DNA of 64,000 nucleotides. Origin: Nocardia transvalensis NBRC 15921 (GTDB taxonomy: Bacteria > Actinomycetota > Actinomycetes > Mycobacteriales > Mycobacteriaceae). The translations under genes were made by a program, and so were the position numbers. Location: positions 124,001-188,000 of the forward strand of contig NZ_BAGL01000128.1 of the NCBI RefSeq assembly GCF_000308875.1, given 5' to 3'. Below the pieces are notes generated by a model. The model made no database searches and had not been told where the DNA came from. It saw only the letters and a list, made by a program, of their open reading frames with translations. Below, in pieces: positions 16,577-27,118 of this stretch. Each line of letters starts with the position of its first letter. Position 1 is the first letter of the stretch.

Positions 16577-18107
16577 TCAGGTCGGCAGGTCGAGGGTGTC
16601 GAAGCGGTGTGTGGTCCAGATGCGGCGTGAAGGCCGGTGCGGGTACGGCTGATCGGTGGTCGTGGTGTCGTAGACGCGGGTGGTGCGGGAGCGTGGATCG
16701 TGGGCGCCCAGCCCGGTGTGCCGTCGGCTGCGAAGGTTGTCCAGTCGGTGCGCATCCGATGGCCGACGCGGGGTAGTTCGTGGGCCGCGTGGGGATGGGC
16801 GTGCGGCGGCTTCGGTGGGGCTGAGGGTGCCGAAGACGAGCAGGAAGTCCAAGCAGTGGGAAGCGCCTTGGCGGGAGTTGAAACTCCACGCCAGTTCGTA
16901 GATCCACACGCGTCCACCACCGGCGTGCGCGGCGTCGGCCAGGTGCAGGCTCGGCATCCGGAACAACCAATCGCTGGTGAGTATTTCAAACAGTTGAGTG
17001 GGGTCGGCTGCGGGGTGGGCGGCGCGGTAGCACTGTTGGCCGTGGGGCGGTGCGAGATGGTCGAACGCCGTGGCGATCTGCGATGCGGTCGGTTGGTGGC
17101 CGGGCTGGCTTGTGTAGAGCCGGAATTCGTCACGGGTGTGGCCGACGAGCAACTCGACGTCGCGGGCAGCGCTGTCGGCGAGCCCGCGCCAGGGCGCGCA
17201 CGGCAGGATCTCGCCGTCGACGACCGGCGAGAACGGTGTAGGTGTCAGGGCCACCGGACCCCAGACATCGACGAACTCCAGCATCCTCGCGATCACCGCG
17301 GCCGTCGCGTCGATCAAGGCCCGTGGTGTCACCCGGACGAGGTCCTCGATGGTGGCCGGGACTCCGAGGGGTTCGGTCATGGCCTGTGTTATCGCGGTGG
17401 CCAGGCGCGGGGTGAAGTAGGTGCCGGGCATGCTCTGGCAGATCGCCCGCCGGAACAGGCCTTTCGCTGCTGGCATGACCAGCAGTGCGGCGATGCAGGC
17501 ACCGCCGGCGGATTGACCGAAGACCGTGACATTGGCCGGGTCGCCCCCGAACGCGGCGACGTTGTCACGGACCCAGCCCAAGGCGGGTGATCTGGTCGAG
17601 GATGCCGCGGTTGTCCGGAGCTCCCGCTATACTCGCGAAGCCATCAGCGCCGACGCGATAATTGATGCTGACCGCCACCACACCCGCCGCGGCGAGCAGG
17701 GCAGCGTCGTAATGCGGGTTGGCAGTGTGGTTCGCCAGGTAGGTGCCGCCTTGGATCCACACCATCACCGGCAACCCGGCGCGGCCGGGATCCGGGGTCC
17801 AGACGTTGAGGGTCAGACAGTCTTCGGACCCGTCGCCGGTGTGACCGGTCAGCGATGACATCACCGAGCCGGTGTGCCCAGGCTGAGGAACGCAAGGACC
17901 GAACTGCGACGCGTCACGGATACCGTCCCAGCCACGCACCGGGACCGGCGCCCCGAAGCGCAGAGAGCCGACCGGTGGTTCCGCATAGGGGATCCCCCGA
18001 AACACCGCGACAGTGCCGGCCCAACAACCCCGCACCGCCCCAGCCTGGGCACGGACCTCGACCCGTCCCTCCCGCGAAACAGCGCCACCCTCAGACACTT
18101 TCGGCAT
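16577..18107 (-). pseudogene. Type-B carboxylesterase with several frameshifts
   Basis: The first frame (18107-17565) has the type-B esterase N-terminus: AVFRGIPYAEPPVGSLRFG, EDCLTLNVWTPD and PVMVWIQGGTY (oxyanion region). Near 17578 a one-base change shifts the frame; the next gives GWVRDNVAAFGGDPANVTVF and the nucleophile FGQSAGG. Further shifts near 16830 and 16700 split the C-terminal part, where VFGTL, MRTDWTTFAADGTPGWAP and RTTRVYDT fall in three frames. The usual length is about 500 residues and all regions are present, so this is a recently disrupted gene or a poorly read stretch. Intact enzymes hydrolyse carboxylic esters. Confidence 0.8.
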
Positions 18108-18342
18108 TCGACCATCATCAGCACCAGCGGCGGTCGTGCACCACCGATTTCAAGGCCGCTACGCACGCGCAAAGACACTCACCTGCCGCTGTGCGAGTGC
18201 TGCCGCTTCCGGAGCCGTTGAGCAGCAGACGATCTCGCGCGGCATGTGCCCGACTGTCTCTTCGGTGCACCTGCGCTTCATCGGTCCAGTGGATTCGTCG
18301 AGGATCGCCTCCGGGTGCCCATTCCGCGATCAGTTCTGCGTC

Positions 18343-19281
18343 ATGGCCCGTGGCCGCCGTAGTGTGCGTCGCATGGTGCGTACCACCCCGCCACGGCAGA
18401 TCGATGTCGAGGAGCTGTTTCCCGAAGTTGTTCCCTATGGCCGCGTGGCAGTGCGGTTGCATCCCCGTGCCGGGCGCCCCGGCGTCAGTGATAGTTCATT
18501 GGGCGGGCCGGTGCTCTGGCCGGTGTGGGAGCCGTGGCCGTATTGTTTCGACCCGCATACGGTTTCGAGGGATATGTTCCGGCCGGGCCGATGGCAGACG
18601 TCGAAGGACGGCCTGCCCTTCGTGCCGGTCCTGCAACTGTTCGCAACCGACGTTCCTGAATTGCCGTTCCCGCCGGAGACTGATCTGCTGCAAGTGCTGT
18701 GGTGCCCGTTCGACCATGTGAATTGGTGGTGCCCGCGACCACAACTGTACTGGCGCAACAGTTCCCGATGCGGATCTGAACATCCGGAACCTCCCCGACC
18801 GGCAGGAGCGCCCGACCACTATCTCCCTCAGCCCTGCGTGTTACATCCCGAACGGATCATCGACTACCCGAGTCGCGACCTCCCCGACGAGGTATGGGAC
18901 GCGCTGGAACACCGCTTCGACCATCTCGAAGAGGAGACCGGCTGGTCCTACGAGTACGAGTTGTCGGTATCCACCGGGGTCAAGGTCGGAGGCTACCCGA
19001 CCTGGACCCAGTCACCGGACTGGCCCGATTGCCCGCGGTGCGGCCATCGAATGGAACACCTGCTCACCATCAACAGCATGGAGTTCGACGGCAGCGAACG
19101 TGCATGGCTCCCGATCGAAGACCGGCCCGCAACCGGGGCAGTGCGTGACCTCCCGCAGGACGAACTCGCGAAAGTCACGAACCCGCACGGACTCTCGCTG
19201 GGTGATGGCGGCGGGCTCTACCTCTTCGACTGCCGACGATGCCCCTACAACCCGTACACATTCCGCTACGACTGCTCGTAG
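18343..19281 (+). CDS. DUF1963 (YwqG-like) family protein
   Basis: 312 residues from ATG 18343; ATG 18373 is also possible and neither has a strong ribosome binding site. The DUF1963 pattern is seen in SDSSLGGPVLWPVWEPWPYC, PFVPVLQLFATDVPELPFP and LLQVLWCPFDH, then VGGYPTWTQSPDWPDCPRCG and a final GDGGGLYLFDCRRCPYNP. The C-terminal half carries two Cys pairs (CPRC, CRRC) and could bind zinc. The biochemical role of the family is unknown. It is read toward the convergent secreted beta-propeller gene. Confidence 0.75.
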   Translation: MARGRRSVRRMVRTTPPRQIDVEELFPEVVPYGRVAVRLHPRAGRPGVSDSSLGGPVLWPVWEPWPYCFDPHTVSRDMFRPGRWQTSKDGLPFVPVLQLFATDVPELPFPPETDLLQVLWCPFDHVNWWCPRPQLYWRNSSRCGSEHPEPPRPAGAPDHYLPQPCVLHPERIIDYPSRDLPDEVWDALEHRFDHLEEETGWSYEYELSVSTGVKVGGYPTWTQSPDWPDCPRCGHRMEHLLTINSMEFDGSERAWLPIEDRPATGAVRDLPQDELAKVTNPHGLSLGDGGGLYLFDCRRCPYNPYTFRYDCS

Positions 19282-19637
19282 TCAGCAGCCTTGGAGCGCC
19301 GTCCAGCGTGCCAGGGGGCTCTGATCGCCTGTCCCGCAGCACATCCGATCACGAACCTGACCGCGCTGTATTGCCGATGACAGACTGTCGGTACCGACTC
19401 GTAAGGCGGCCTGACCGAGCCGTAGGGGTGGATATTCGTGGCCAAGACCATTACAGGGTTGACGGAAGTGAGTTATCGCGGCAGGAGGACCGCGCGTTGT
19501 ACGGCATCGCCTTCGGGCGCAGCCGGGATGTTTTCGACCCTCACGTGCCTGGCAACCGCCATCCGTATCGGAAGCGTGGTGTTGACCGGTCGACGACTTA
19601 CCGTACGTCCTCGACCGATCAGCGATCCATGTTGCAG
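19282..19637. other. Convergent intergenic region, nothing recognised
   Basis: About 350 bases between two gene ends. Plus-strand frames exist (for example from GTG 19438), but none has family features or a ribosome binding site that I trust. No clear terminator hairpin was found by eye. Confidence 0.4.
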
Positions 19638-21905
19638 TCAGTAGGCCCCAGCAGCGATCCGATACACCGCTGAGGGGTCCTGGCTGGTCCTCCCGGTCAG
19701 GTACATATCACCGGAATTGGCAACTGCGACATCGGAAAGTATCAATCCGTTTGTGGGGATCACGGAACCGGTAGTCGAGCCTGCGGAAAACCGCATGAGC
19801 GCTGTATCGATGAAGTCGCCGCCTGGACCGTGGCGCGACACGATAGCGAAGAGATCTCCATTGCTTGCTGTCGTGCATTTCTGCGCGATTTCGTTGCTGA
19901 ACAGCGGGATCACTGTAACGGTGGCTCCGTTGTCGAGTCGCAGAATGCCGTGGTCAGCGATCCCGCCGGTTTCTCCGTCGTAGTTGCCGCCAGCGTAGAT
20001 GACACCGTCTGGCGACGCCGCGAGGCAGCCCGATCCGGCTGCTACCTCGGTGCGTCCAGGATAGTTCGGCTGCAGAAACGGCAGAACCGTCGATGTGTTC
20101 GTCCCTGCCTCGATCTTCTCTACTCGATTGCGAGCGTGACTCTCGGGTGCTGTCGGATCCTTTCCCAGCACGTACGTATTGAATTGACCGTCCACGGCCA
20201 CGTCGTCGAGGCGCTGCACCTGCGTGTACGGCACTGTGACCGCCGAGGCTGCTCCCGGGCCCAGCTTTTGCACGAGATGTCCGCTGGCGGGCCCACCTGG
20301 GGTGTCGGCTACGTACACCGCCCCTGCCGTGTCGGTGGCGATTCCGACGACGTAGTACAGCTGAGCGAAGGGCAGTTCAATGGGAGTCGTCGAACCGGGG
20401 GCGTACTTGACGACTTTGGCTCCCTGCGTCTGGCTTCCGAGGTAGAGGTCACCGTTCGGGCCGATCGCGAGCTGGCTCGGGTTTGCGAAACCGGTCAGCG
20501 GGACCTGTTCCAACGCACCGGATCCGTCGGTAGAACTCCGGGTGATGGTCAGACGCGCGGGGCCGCTGATCGTGGCAACCAGTCCACGTGCCTGCCCGTC
20601 AAATCTGGCGAACAACTCCGTCACGCTGTGCGCGAGCGCCAAGACATTGCTGCCTTTTTCGGTGAGCGCGCCGGTCTGTTCGGCATAGCTCACCAAGCAC
20701 TGCGTCACGATCTGCGCAGAGGACAACACGTCATCGACATTGCTCGGGTTCTTCCCGGCCAGATCCATGGCTTGGCGCACGCACTCGCCGGCCGGTTTGA
20801 TCTGGGTGAGAGGCTGTCCCCGTGTCAAGCGATCGGTGACGAGCTTCATAGTGGTGACCAGAATTTGGAAGGTGGTCAGCCCAGCGTTCGGCGTCAAAGT
20901 CGCGGAGCTCGGCGGGAGGCTCGCTTCGAACGACGCCGATCCGCCGGTCAAGATTTGGGTCGCGTCTCCGTCCAGTCCGGCACCGATTTCACCTGCCATC
21001 CAGTTGAAGACATCATCGACGGTGCCAATCGTGTCGGTGTTGATCACTCCGTCGATAGGTGGGTCGGTGGTTGCGTCCCATACCAAGCTGGTGTTCGAAT
21101 GCAGTGTCAGGCGGGCTGCACCGGATGATCCACGATCCAGACACGGCCAGACCACATCGTCTGTGCCGGGAACTGCGCCGACACCAGGCGAATTGACTCG
21201 TGACAGTGAGTATTTCGTCGCGCCGTCGACGTAGTCGGTGAACGCACACCCGGGCTTAGGATACCGGGTGCCGGTCAGCTCGCCCCACTTCTGTCCGAGC
21301 CACGTGCTGGTTTGGTCCCAGTTGATCTCGAATGGAAAAATGGTGCTGAGTTGTCCCAGGCGCGCGGTGAGCACTTTGGTACCCGGATCCCATGTCGCAT
21401 CGGTCCATGTCGCGGTTTGGTCGCCCTCGTGCTGAGAAAGCAGTTGCGGCACCGAACGGTGCATCGTGCCGCCAAGACGATCCACGGCCAGCCCGGACAG
21501 GTTGTACCGCAGGGTAATCGGTGTAGCGGGCTGCATGTTGCCATCGCCGAGCCGGATAGAGACCGGTGTAGCGATCACATCAGCGAGTTCGGCCTGCGAC
21601 GCGTTGAGCTGGGTGGAAACCATTGCCACAGTGACGGCGGTGCCGACCGGCGCCACACCCGAGTCGCCAGTGACTTCCACAGCACCAACCACGGCAGTGA
21701 ATCCCCCCGGCCCGACCGTGGTGGTCACCGGCGGCGGTGTCGGGGGCTCATTTCCGCTCCCGGAACTTCCGCTGCCTGTATCGGGCAGTGGAGCCGCTTC
21801 TGCGACAGATGCATACATCGGACCGGTTAGGACCGTCACCGTCAATACGGCGACGGCAGTTCGCCACCGCGCCTCGGCGCACGCAGATAGAAACCTACCG
21901 ACCAC
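19638..21905 (-). CDS. Large secreted protein with a C-terminal NHL/Vgb-like beta-propeller
   Basis: 755 residues with a Sec signal (Arg-rich start, hydrophobic stretch AVAVLTVTVLTGPMYASV, cleavage near AEAAP at about residue 38), then a Gly/Ser/Pro linker. The middle part (about 70-470) is a mixed domain I do not recognise, with a few Cys that could form disulfides. From about residue 490 a repeated unit appears: PSQLAIGPNGDLYLGS, VVGIATDTAGAVYVAD, LDDVAVDGQFNTYVLG, LAASPDGVIYAGG, SNGDLFAIVSR, LSDVAVANSGDMYLTG. This is the NHL/SMP-30/Vgb-type six-bladed propeller signature. It probably acts at the cell surface or outside as a binding or lyase-like module; no catalytic set was identified. Confidence 0.8.
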   Translation of the reverse strand: MVGRFLSACAEARWRTAVAVLTVTVLTGPMYASVAEAAPLPDTGSGSSGSGNEPPTPPPVTTTVGPGGFTAVVGAVEVTGDSGVAPVGTAVTVAMVSTQLNASQAELADVIATPVSIRLGDGNMQPATPITLRYNLSGLAVDRLGGTMHRSVPQLLSQHEGDQTATWTDATWDPGTKVLTARLGQLSTIFPFEINWDQTSTWLGQKWGELTGTRYPKPGCAFTDYVDGATKYSLSRVNSPGVGAVPGTDDVVWPCLDRGSSGAARLTLHSNTSLVWDATTDPPIDGVINTDTIGTVDDVFNWMAGEIGAGLDGDATQILTGGSASFEASLPPSSATLTPNAGLTTFQILVTTMKLVTDRLTRGQPLTQIKPAGECVRQAMDLAGKNPSNVDDVLSSAQIVTQCLVSYAEQTGALTEKGSNVLALAHSVTELFARFDGQARGLVATISGPARLTITRSSTDGSGALEQVPLTGFANPSQLAIGPNGDLYLGSQTQGAKVVKYAPGSTTPIELPFAQLYYVVGIATDTAGAVYVADTPGGPASGHLVQKLGPGAASAVTVPYTQVQRLDDVAVDGQFNTYVLGKDPTAPESHARNRVEKIEAGTNTSTVLPFLQPNYPGRTEVAAGSGCLAASPDGVIYAGGNYDGETGGIADHGILRLDNGATVTVIPLFSNEIAQKCTTASNGDLFAIVSRHGPGGDFIDTALMRFSAGSTTGSVIPTNGLILSDVAVANSGDMYLTGRTSQDPSAVYRIAAGAY

Positions 21906-22666
21906 TTGTATTCCTTTCCAGCAAAATCGAATTCACAGCTGCGAGTCAGTCGAACAGGGTTATCGAATAGCTGGACTCGACTGAGCGGTTCCGTGCTCGT
22001 TGACCGATTTCCGCGTGCAGTTCCGGGCAATTTGGACCCCGAATTCCGACCAGTATTCCCGCGAAAGCAACGACCAGGCTCACGATCTCAGCGCTCACGG
22101 CATAGGATTATCCTGTATGCCTGAGCCATCGGTTCCGAAATGACATGTCCCCGTCATGCCGCATTCCGGATGTACACAGGAACGACGGGCTGCGGCCCAA
22201 CGTACCGCTTCTGCCGAGTTCCGAACGTTCAATGCGAGGGTCGGCGGTTGCAAACGAGGGCTCGGCTGTCCCATCCTCTAACCCGAGGCGAACCGGGAAC
22301 CCCGGCGGCAGTGCTCAGTGATGACTCGGGGTTACTAGCCAGCTGCACACGATGACCCCGGATCCATCTGGTTGGCTCTGAATATCGCCATCGAGCGTGT
22401 GATGGTCCGCCAGTTGCTGGCGATGGTTCCCTCGCGCGCGACCGTTGAGGACGCATCCATTAATCTCGTGATCGAGGAGTCCATACATTGGCGATAGTCG
22501 TTGGGGGTGGACCCGTCGGCTGGAGGGAATAGACCGCTGACCGCCTGCATCATTCCCACGGTCGGCGAGCCCGCCCGCGCTCGTGTCAGTATGTGGCCCG
22601 GACAGGACGACGCGAGGCGGTGGACGGGCCGGGTGCTGTCGTCGGCGTTTCGGGAGGGATCGGCGC
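21906..22666. other. Divergent promoter region, no gene supported
   Basis: About 760 bases between the minus-strand secreted protein and the plus-strand pseudokinase. Open frames on both strands lack family features and show atypical codon use. The last 20 bases hold the GGGAGGG ribosome binding site of the next gene. I saw no clear dyad or consensus promoter. Confidence 0.4.
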
Positions 22667-24943
22667 ATGTCAATCGAAAGGCCGGTCGAGAGCGCGCGGC
22701 CCGGCGGAGGCGGTCGTCGCTTGACGGTGCTGGGCGCCGCGGCGATCGTTCTGATGGCGGGGACGGTCGCCTTCCTGTTCGTCAGCGCGGTCATCGACTG
22801 GGTCCGGCTCGCGGACTTCGAGCGCTCTTGGGCACACCCGCGAGGGACGCGCAGGGAATGGCAGTCCGATACGTGGGCCGGGACCGTCGCGTCGTTCTTG
22901 CTGCTCGGTGCGGCGGTCGCCGTCGTCGCGTGGTTCTGGTACGCGCGCCGCGGCGCCGAGAGGCGGTGCGCCGCACGGCATCGGCTGCACGCGGGCTGGG
23001 TGATCGGTGGCTGGTTCTGCCCGGTGGTCAACCTCTGGTTCCCGTATACGGTGCTCGCGGACGTGGTGCGCGCGAGCGATCCGCGCACGCCGGTGGACGC
23101 GCCGGACTTGCGTGGGCGTCCCGCCGGAGTGCTGGTCGTCCTGTGGTGGTTGTCCTTCCTGGGCAGCTGGATGCTGACGCTCTTGGTCGTGCGGTTGAGC
23201 GCCCCCGAACCGAGATCGAAAACGACCGATGAGTACCTCATGTACGGCGTCGCCCCGGTCGGCGGCTGGGGGCTGATCGCGGCGGAGCTGGCCCAGGCTG
23301 CAGGTCTCGCAATCGCGGCAATCTGCCTGGCGGCCATCATCATTCGAGTCCAGCGCTGGCAGGAGCCCAGCGCTGGACGGCCCGTAACACCGACCGGCGT
23401 AGCGGCTGCGCCTACGCCGGTCACCGCCGCGGCCACCCCGTGGGCGGTGCGGGGGAACGCTGGTGCGGTACCGGTCTCGGCGAGTACGGAGGCAGCCGAG
23501 TCCGGGACGCCGCTCGTCGTGCCGTCCGTGCGTTCCGGCCCGCACACGCTGCCGATGCGGGACACCGACCCGTCGGCCATCGGCCCGTACACACTCGTGG
23601 GCCGGTTCGGTTCGGACGCCCTCGGCGACATCTACCTGGGCCGAGCCACCGACGGCGCCGAGGCCGTCGTCCGCGTCGTGCACGCCCACCGCGCCAGCGA
23701 CCGCGCCGAACTCGCTCGCCTGTTCGCCGCGGCCCGCACCGTGCACAGCGCTGTCGTACCCGCGGTGCTCGCCGATGATGCCGACGCACCGCGTCCGTGG
23801 ACAGCGACCGAGTACGTCGACGGGCCCACCTTGCACGAGGTTGTCGCCGAACGCGGGCCGTTGTCACCACCGGCGGCCGCGCAGATCGCCCGGGGTGTCG
23901 CGCACGCCCTGTCCGCGCTGCACGACGCCGGCCTGGTGCACGGTGCGCTCACTCCGGCGTCGGTGCTCATCACCGAAACCGGGCCTCGCGTGGTCGGTTT
24001 CGGCCTCGCCCGGCAGGCCGAGCCGTCGGCGTTCGCGGCGCCGGAGCCACTCGCCGGCGGACAGGGTGACCGCGCATCGGACGTGTTCGCTCTCGGCGGC
24101 GTGCTGAGCTACGCGCTGACCGGACGAGCGCCCTTCGGCGACACGAGCAGTGCAACGCTGTTGCACCGCATGACCACCCAGGCGCCGAACCTCACGGGCG
24201 TCCCCGACACCGGGCCGCTGCGCTTCGTCATCACCGGATGCCTTGCGCGGCAACCCGACGCCAGGCTCACCACGGCCCAGATCCTCGTACACCTGGAACC
24301 CGCTCCGCCGGGCCCGTCCACACCGCCGCCCGCAGTGCCCGAAAGCCGCAGGCCCGCACCGAACAACGCCGCTGTCTTCGCCACCGGCGTGGTGATCGCG
24401 GTGGTGGTGGTCGTGGCGGTGATCGGGATCGGAATCGCGTCGGTGGGCCGCCCTTCCGACGGGTTTGCCGGGTCCGGTGCGCCCGCGACGACATCGACCG
24501 CCGCCGTGTCACCCTGGGGCCCGACGCAGTGGGTAGCCGACATGTTCCCGCGGTTGCTCCCCGACAAGCCCATGGCGCATGCCGGCCAAGGAATCCCCGA
24601 GGCGGGGCAGGCCGGATACAACCGCCTCACGTGCGAAGCGGATGCCAGCACCGACTCGAGGGTCGAGTGCGCGGGCGATCCGCGGGCCAATCGGAATCCC
24701 TTCGTGGGTATCGACTGCTTCCGGGGCTCTCCAGGCAATGGCGTGGTCGAAAGTTATCCACTCGTGGAGATGTGGCCCCGCCGGTCCGGGACCGTCAGTG
24801 TCTGGCGCGCGCCTCGCGACGGGCGGGACGCGATCTGGCTCACCTTCGACGATCTGCCCCGCAGCCAATGCTCGATCTATTCGACCTGGAGCGACCACCG
24901 TATGGACGAACTGCTGGCGTGGTGGCGCTCAACACCGCTGTGA
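22667..24943 (+). CDS. DUF4328-like membrane protein fused to a Ser/Thr pseudokinase and an outer domain
   Basis: 758 residues from ATG 22667 behind GGGAGGG. Residues 19-228 hold about four membrane segments and the DUF4328 hallmark GWFCPVVNLWFPYTVLADV. A Pro/Ala linker follows. Residues 306-545 have the shape of an actinobacterial Pkn kinase (IGPYTLVGRFGSDALGDIYLG at the start, SDVFALGGVLSYALTGRAPF in the C-lobe), but the catalytic residues are gone: the VAVK Lys is Arg336, HRDLKPSN reads HGALTPAS (Asp to Ala427), and DFG reads GFG (Asp to Gly444). A membrane helix (about 570-592) leads to a 165-residue outer domain with paired Cys. So it is likely a signal-binding or scaffold pseudokinase, not an active enzyme. 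Confidence 0.85.
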   Translation: MSIERPVESARPGGGGRRLTVLGAAAIVLMAGTVAFLFVSAVIDWVRLADFERSWAHPRGTRREWQSDTWAGTVASFLLLGAAVAVVAWFWYARRGAERRCAARHRLHAGWVIGGWFCPVVNLWFPYTVLADVVRASDPRTPVDAPDLRGRPAGVLVVLWWLSFLGSWMLTLLVVRLSAPEPRSKTTDEYLMYGVAPVGGWGLIAAELAQAAGLAIAAICLAAIIIRVQRWQEPSAGRPVTPTGVAAAPTPVTAAATPWAVRGNAGAVPVSASTEAAESGTPLVVPSVRSGPHTLPMRDTDPSAIGPYTLVGRFGSDALGDIYLGRATDGAEAVVRVVHAHRASDRAELARLFAAARTVHSAVVPAVLADDADAPRPWTATEYVDGPTLHEVVAERGPLSPPAAAQIARGVAHALSALHDAGLVHGALTPASVLITETGPRVVGFGLARQAEPSAFAAPEPLAGGQGDRASDVFALGGVLSYALTGRAPFGDTSSATLLHRMTTQAPNLTGVPDTGPLRFVITGCLARQPDARLTTAQILVHLEPAPPGPSTPPPAVPESRRPAPNNAAVFATGVVIAVVVVVAVIGIGIASVGRPSDGFAGSGAPATTSTAAVSPWGPTQWVADMFPRLLPDKPMAHAGQGIPEAGQAGYNRLTCEADASTDSRVECAGDPRANRNPFVGIDCFRGSPGNGVVESYPLVEMWPRRSGTVSVWRAPRDGRDAIWLTFDDLPRSQCSIYSTWSDHRMDELLAWWRSTPL

Positions 24944-24979
24944 CAGCTCTGAGGGGGTGTCAATGCCGTCGGCCCGTGG

Positions 24980-26032
24980 TCAACCGGCTGTCGCCGGTTC
25001 GGTGATCGTCCAGTGCAGGTCGTGGTCGGACAGGGTGCGCAGGAAGTCGGCCGGGTCGAAAGCCTGTGCGGCGGTGAGCACTCCGGGTGCGGTGTCGTGG
25101 GCGGCCAGTCGGGTGGCGGCTTCGGCGGCGATGACGGCGGTGGTGCCGTAGGTGTCTGTGCCCCGGACGATTCCGCGGATGTGGTTGCCGTGGCGATCGA
25201 GGGCGTCGTAGAGGTAGGTGAACCGTTGCCCGGCTCGGTCGTGGTCGGTCGGCCCCTCCGGCAGGCTGTCGATCAGTTCGGCGGTGACGGGCATGGCGAG
25301 CCGGTCCTTGAGCGCCGCCTCGACGAGACTTTCGACGTGCTCGACTCGGATGTGACGGGGGATGGTGACCACCTCGCACAACGGCAGGGCCGCTACCGCG
25401 GCGGCTTCGCCGTCAGGCAGAGTGATCGTGGCGTGGCGTGCGGGTATACCGGTGTGCCAAGTGCCGTCGTCGTAGGTGAGCCCGCCGCGGGTCATCGCGT
25501 CGAGGGTGGCGAGCGCGGAGCGCAGCGACCCCCGCGACGGGCCGCCGCCACCGGTGATGAGGTGGGTGACGGTGATTTCGGCCAGGGGGCCGGACCGCTC
25601 GGCGATCAGGTGGGCGAGCAGATCTCCGGGCAGGCAGCCGTCGTTGGTCGCGGGGACCACCGTGACCCGGGCTCGTTCGGCTTCCTGGGAGAAGGTGTCG
25701 AACACGCGCTGCACATACAGCTGCTCACCGGCGGTGTCGACGTAGCCGGTCCCGGCATCGATGGCGGCGCGCACCACGGCCGCTCCGGACAGGGTGAACG
25801 GGCCCGCGCAGTTGATGACGGCGTCGGTACCGGCGAACGCGGCCGTCAAGGCGGCATGGTCGGCCACTTCGGCCACCCGGCGGTCGGCGTCCGTCATGCC
25901 CGCGGCCGCGGCGGCGGCGTCGAGTCGTTGCCGGTCGCGGCCGATCAGCCGGACTTCGATTGCGCGGCGCGCCAACTCGTTGAGGACGAGCTTGGCTTGG
26001 TAGCCGTTCGCGCCGTAGACGGCGATGACCAT
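24980..26032 (-). CDS. Saccharopine dehydrogenase-like NAD(P)-binding oxidoreductase
   Basis: 350 residues. The N-terminal Rossmann motif is VIAVYGANGYQAKLVLNEL, with GRDRQRLD after strand two and NCAGPFTLSGAAVVRAAIDA, YVDTAGE downstream: the saccharopine dehydrogenase / trans-acting enoyl reductase pattern. In mycobacteria, relatives act on polyketide-derived lipids; in other bacteria they are simple reductases. The C-terminal part is alpha/beta with no further motif. It is divergent from the AraC-type gene at 26166 (about 130 bases between), which would be its natural regulator if that gene were intact. Confidence 0.82.
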   Translation of the reverse strand: MVIAVYGANGYQAKLVLNELARRAIEVRLIGRDRQRLDAAAAAAGMTDADRRVAEVADHAALTAAFAGTDAVINCAGPFTLSGAAVVRAAIDAGTGYVDTAGEQLYVQRVFDTFSQEAERARVTVVPATNDGCLPGDLLAHLIAERSGPLAEITVTHLITGGGGPSRGSLRSALATLDAMTRGGLTYDDGTWHTGIPARHATITLPDGEAAAVAALPLCEVVTIPRHIRVEHVESLVEAALKDRLAMPVTAELIDSLPEGPTDHDRAGQRFTYLYDALDRHGNHIRGIVRGTDTYGTTAVIAAEAATRLAAHDTAPGVLTAAQAFDPADFLRTLSDHDLHWTITEPATAG

Positions 26033-26165
26033 GGGGACTCCTGGATCGTTGGGCGAGATATGACCTTTCGAACCTAAAGACGTCTGAATGAGATGATCAA
26101 TGCGCCAAAGTCCACTATCTATACGAATTCGTCTCGAGAAGATCGAGAGTGATAGTTTCGGAATT

Positions 26166-27118
26166 GTGGACCCTCTCTCGGACGTGGTGACGGCGATGCG
26201 GATCGGCGAACCGCATTCGGCGCGCGTGACGCACCGGCCGCCGTTCGGCTGGCAGCTGCCCGCGGTCGAGGCCGCGGGATTTCACGTGGTCCTGGCGGGG
26301 ACGTGCTGGCTGCTACCACCGTCCGGAGGCCCGATCGCATTGCGGCCCGGCGACATCGTCTTTCTCCCGAACGGCTGCACCCACGCCCTCGCGGACGATC
26401 CGGGCACGCCGCTGCGCCCCGCGCGGACGTCGTTACGCGAGGTGAGCCCCGGGCACACCGAGCCGTCGGTGTCCTCGGCGTCGCGGCCGGAGACCGTGCT
26501 GCTCTGTGGCGCCTATCGGCTCGACCGCGGCCGGTCCCACCCGATGCTGACCGGTCTGCCCGACGTCGTCCACCTGCCCGCTCCGGCCACGCGCCACACC
26601 CCGGCCGGCGCGGTTGTCGATCTCCTCGACAGTGAACTGGCCGGTCGCCGCCCGGGCAGTGACGCCATGCTGCGAGCACTGCTGGACGCATTGCTGCTGC
26701 ATATCCTGCGTGCATGGCTCGACCGGCAGGCCGCGACCGGCGCTGCGACCGGATGGTCGGCCGCGCTGCACGATCCGGCTGTCACGGCGGCGCTGTCGGC
26801 GATTCACGGCGCACCGGGGCACGGCTGGACGGTAGCCGAACTGGCCGCGTGCGCGGGCTGTCCCGAGCGGGTTTCGCACGCCGGTTCACCGGCCTTGTCG
26901 GCCGCCCGCCCATCGAGTACCTCACCTGGTGGCGAATGACGCTGGCGGCACGGCAGCTACGCGACACCGATTCGCCGATGCCCGTCATCGCGCGGCGTTC
27001 GGGCTACGCCTCCGAATTCGCTTTCGCCCACGCCTTCAAGAATGAATTCGGTTGCCCGCCAGGGCAATTCCGTAAGCGCTCGGCCCTCGCCGGGCCTCCG
27101 CCCGGAAAGCCGGGGTGA
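26166..27118 (+). pseudogene. AraC-family regulator with a frameshift in the HTH region
   Basis: From GTG 26166 the frame encodes a cupin-type sensor (HVVLAGTCWLLPPSGGP, LRPGDIVFLPNGCTHALAD) and the start of the HTH (HGWTVAELAACAG). At about 26858 one base appears to be missing; the second HTH half continues in the next frame as LSRAGFARRFTGLVGRPPIE, YLTWWRMTLAARQLRDTD and IARRSGYASEFAFAHAFKNEFG to a stop at 27118. Everything needed is present apart from the single shift, so this is a very recent mutation or a sequence error. An intact product would be a single-component activator, perhaps of the divergent reductase. Confidence 0.8.

Noticed and set aside
19438..19644. 68-residue plus-strand frame starting VAKTITGLTEVSYRG
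   Set aside because: No ribosome binding site, poor codon pattern after 20 residues and no recognisable family.
19830..21128. 432-residue plus-strand frame over the secreted beta-propeller gene
   Set aside because: Antisense shadow; the minus strand has a signal peptide and repeated blades.
22315..23836. Two long minus-strand frames over the start of the pseudokinase gene
   Set aside because: Shadows of the plus-strand coding region, which has membrane segments and a strong ribosome binding site.
22667..24943. Calling the protein an active Ser/Thr kinase
   Set aside because: The ATP Lys and both catalytic Asp residues are substituted.
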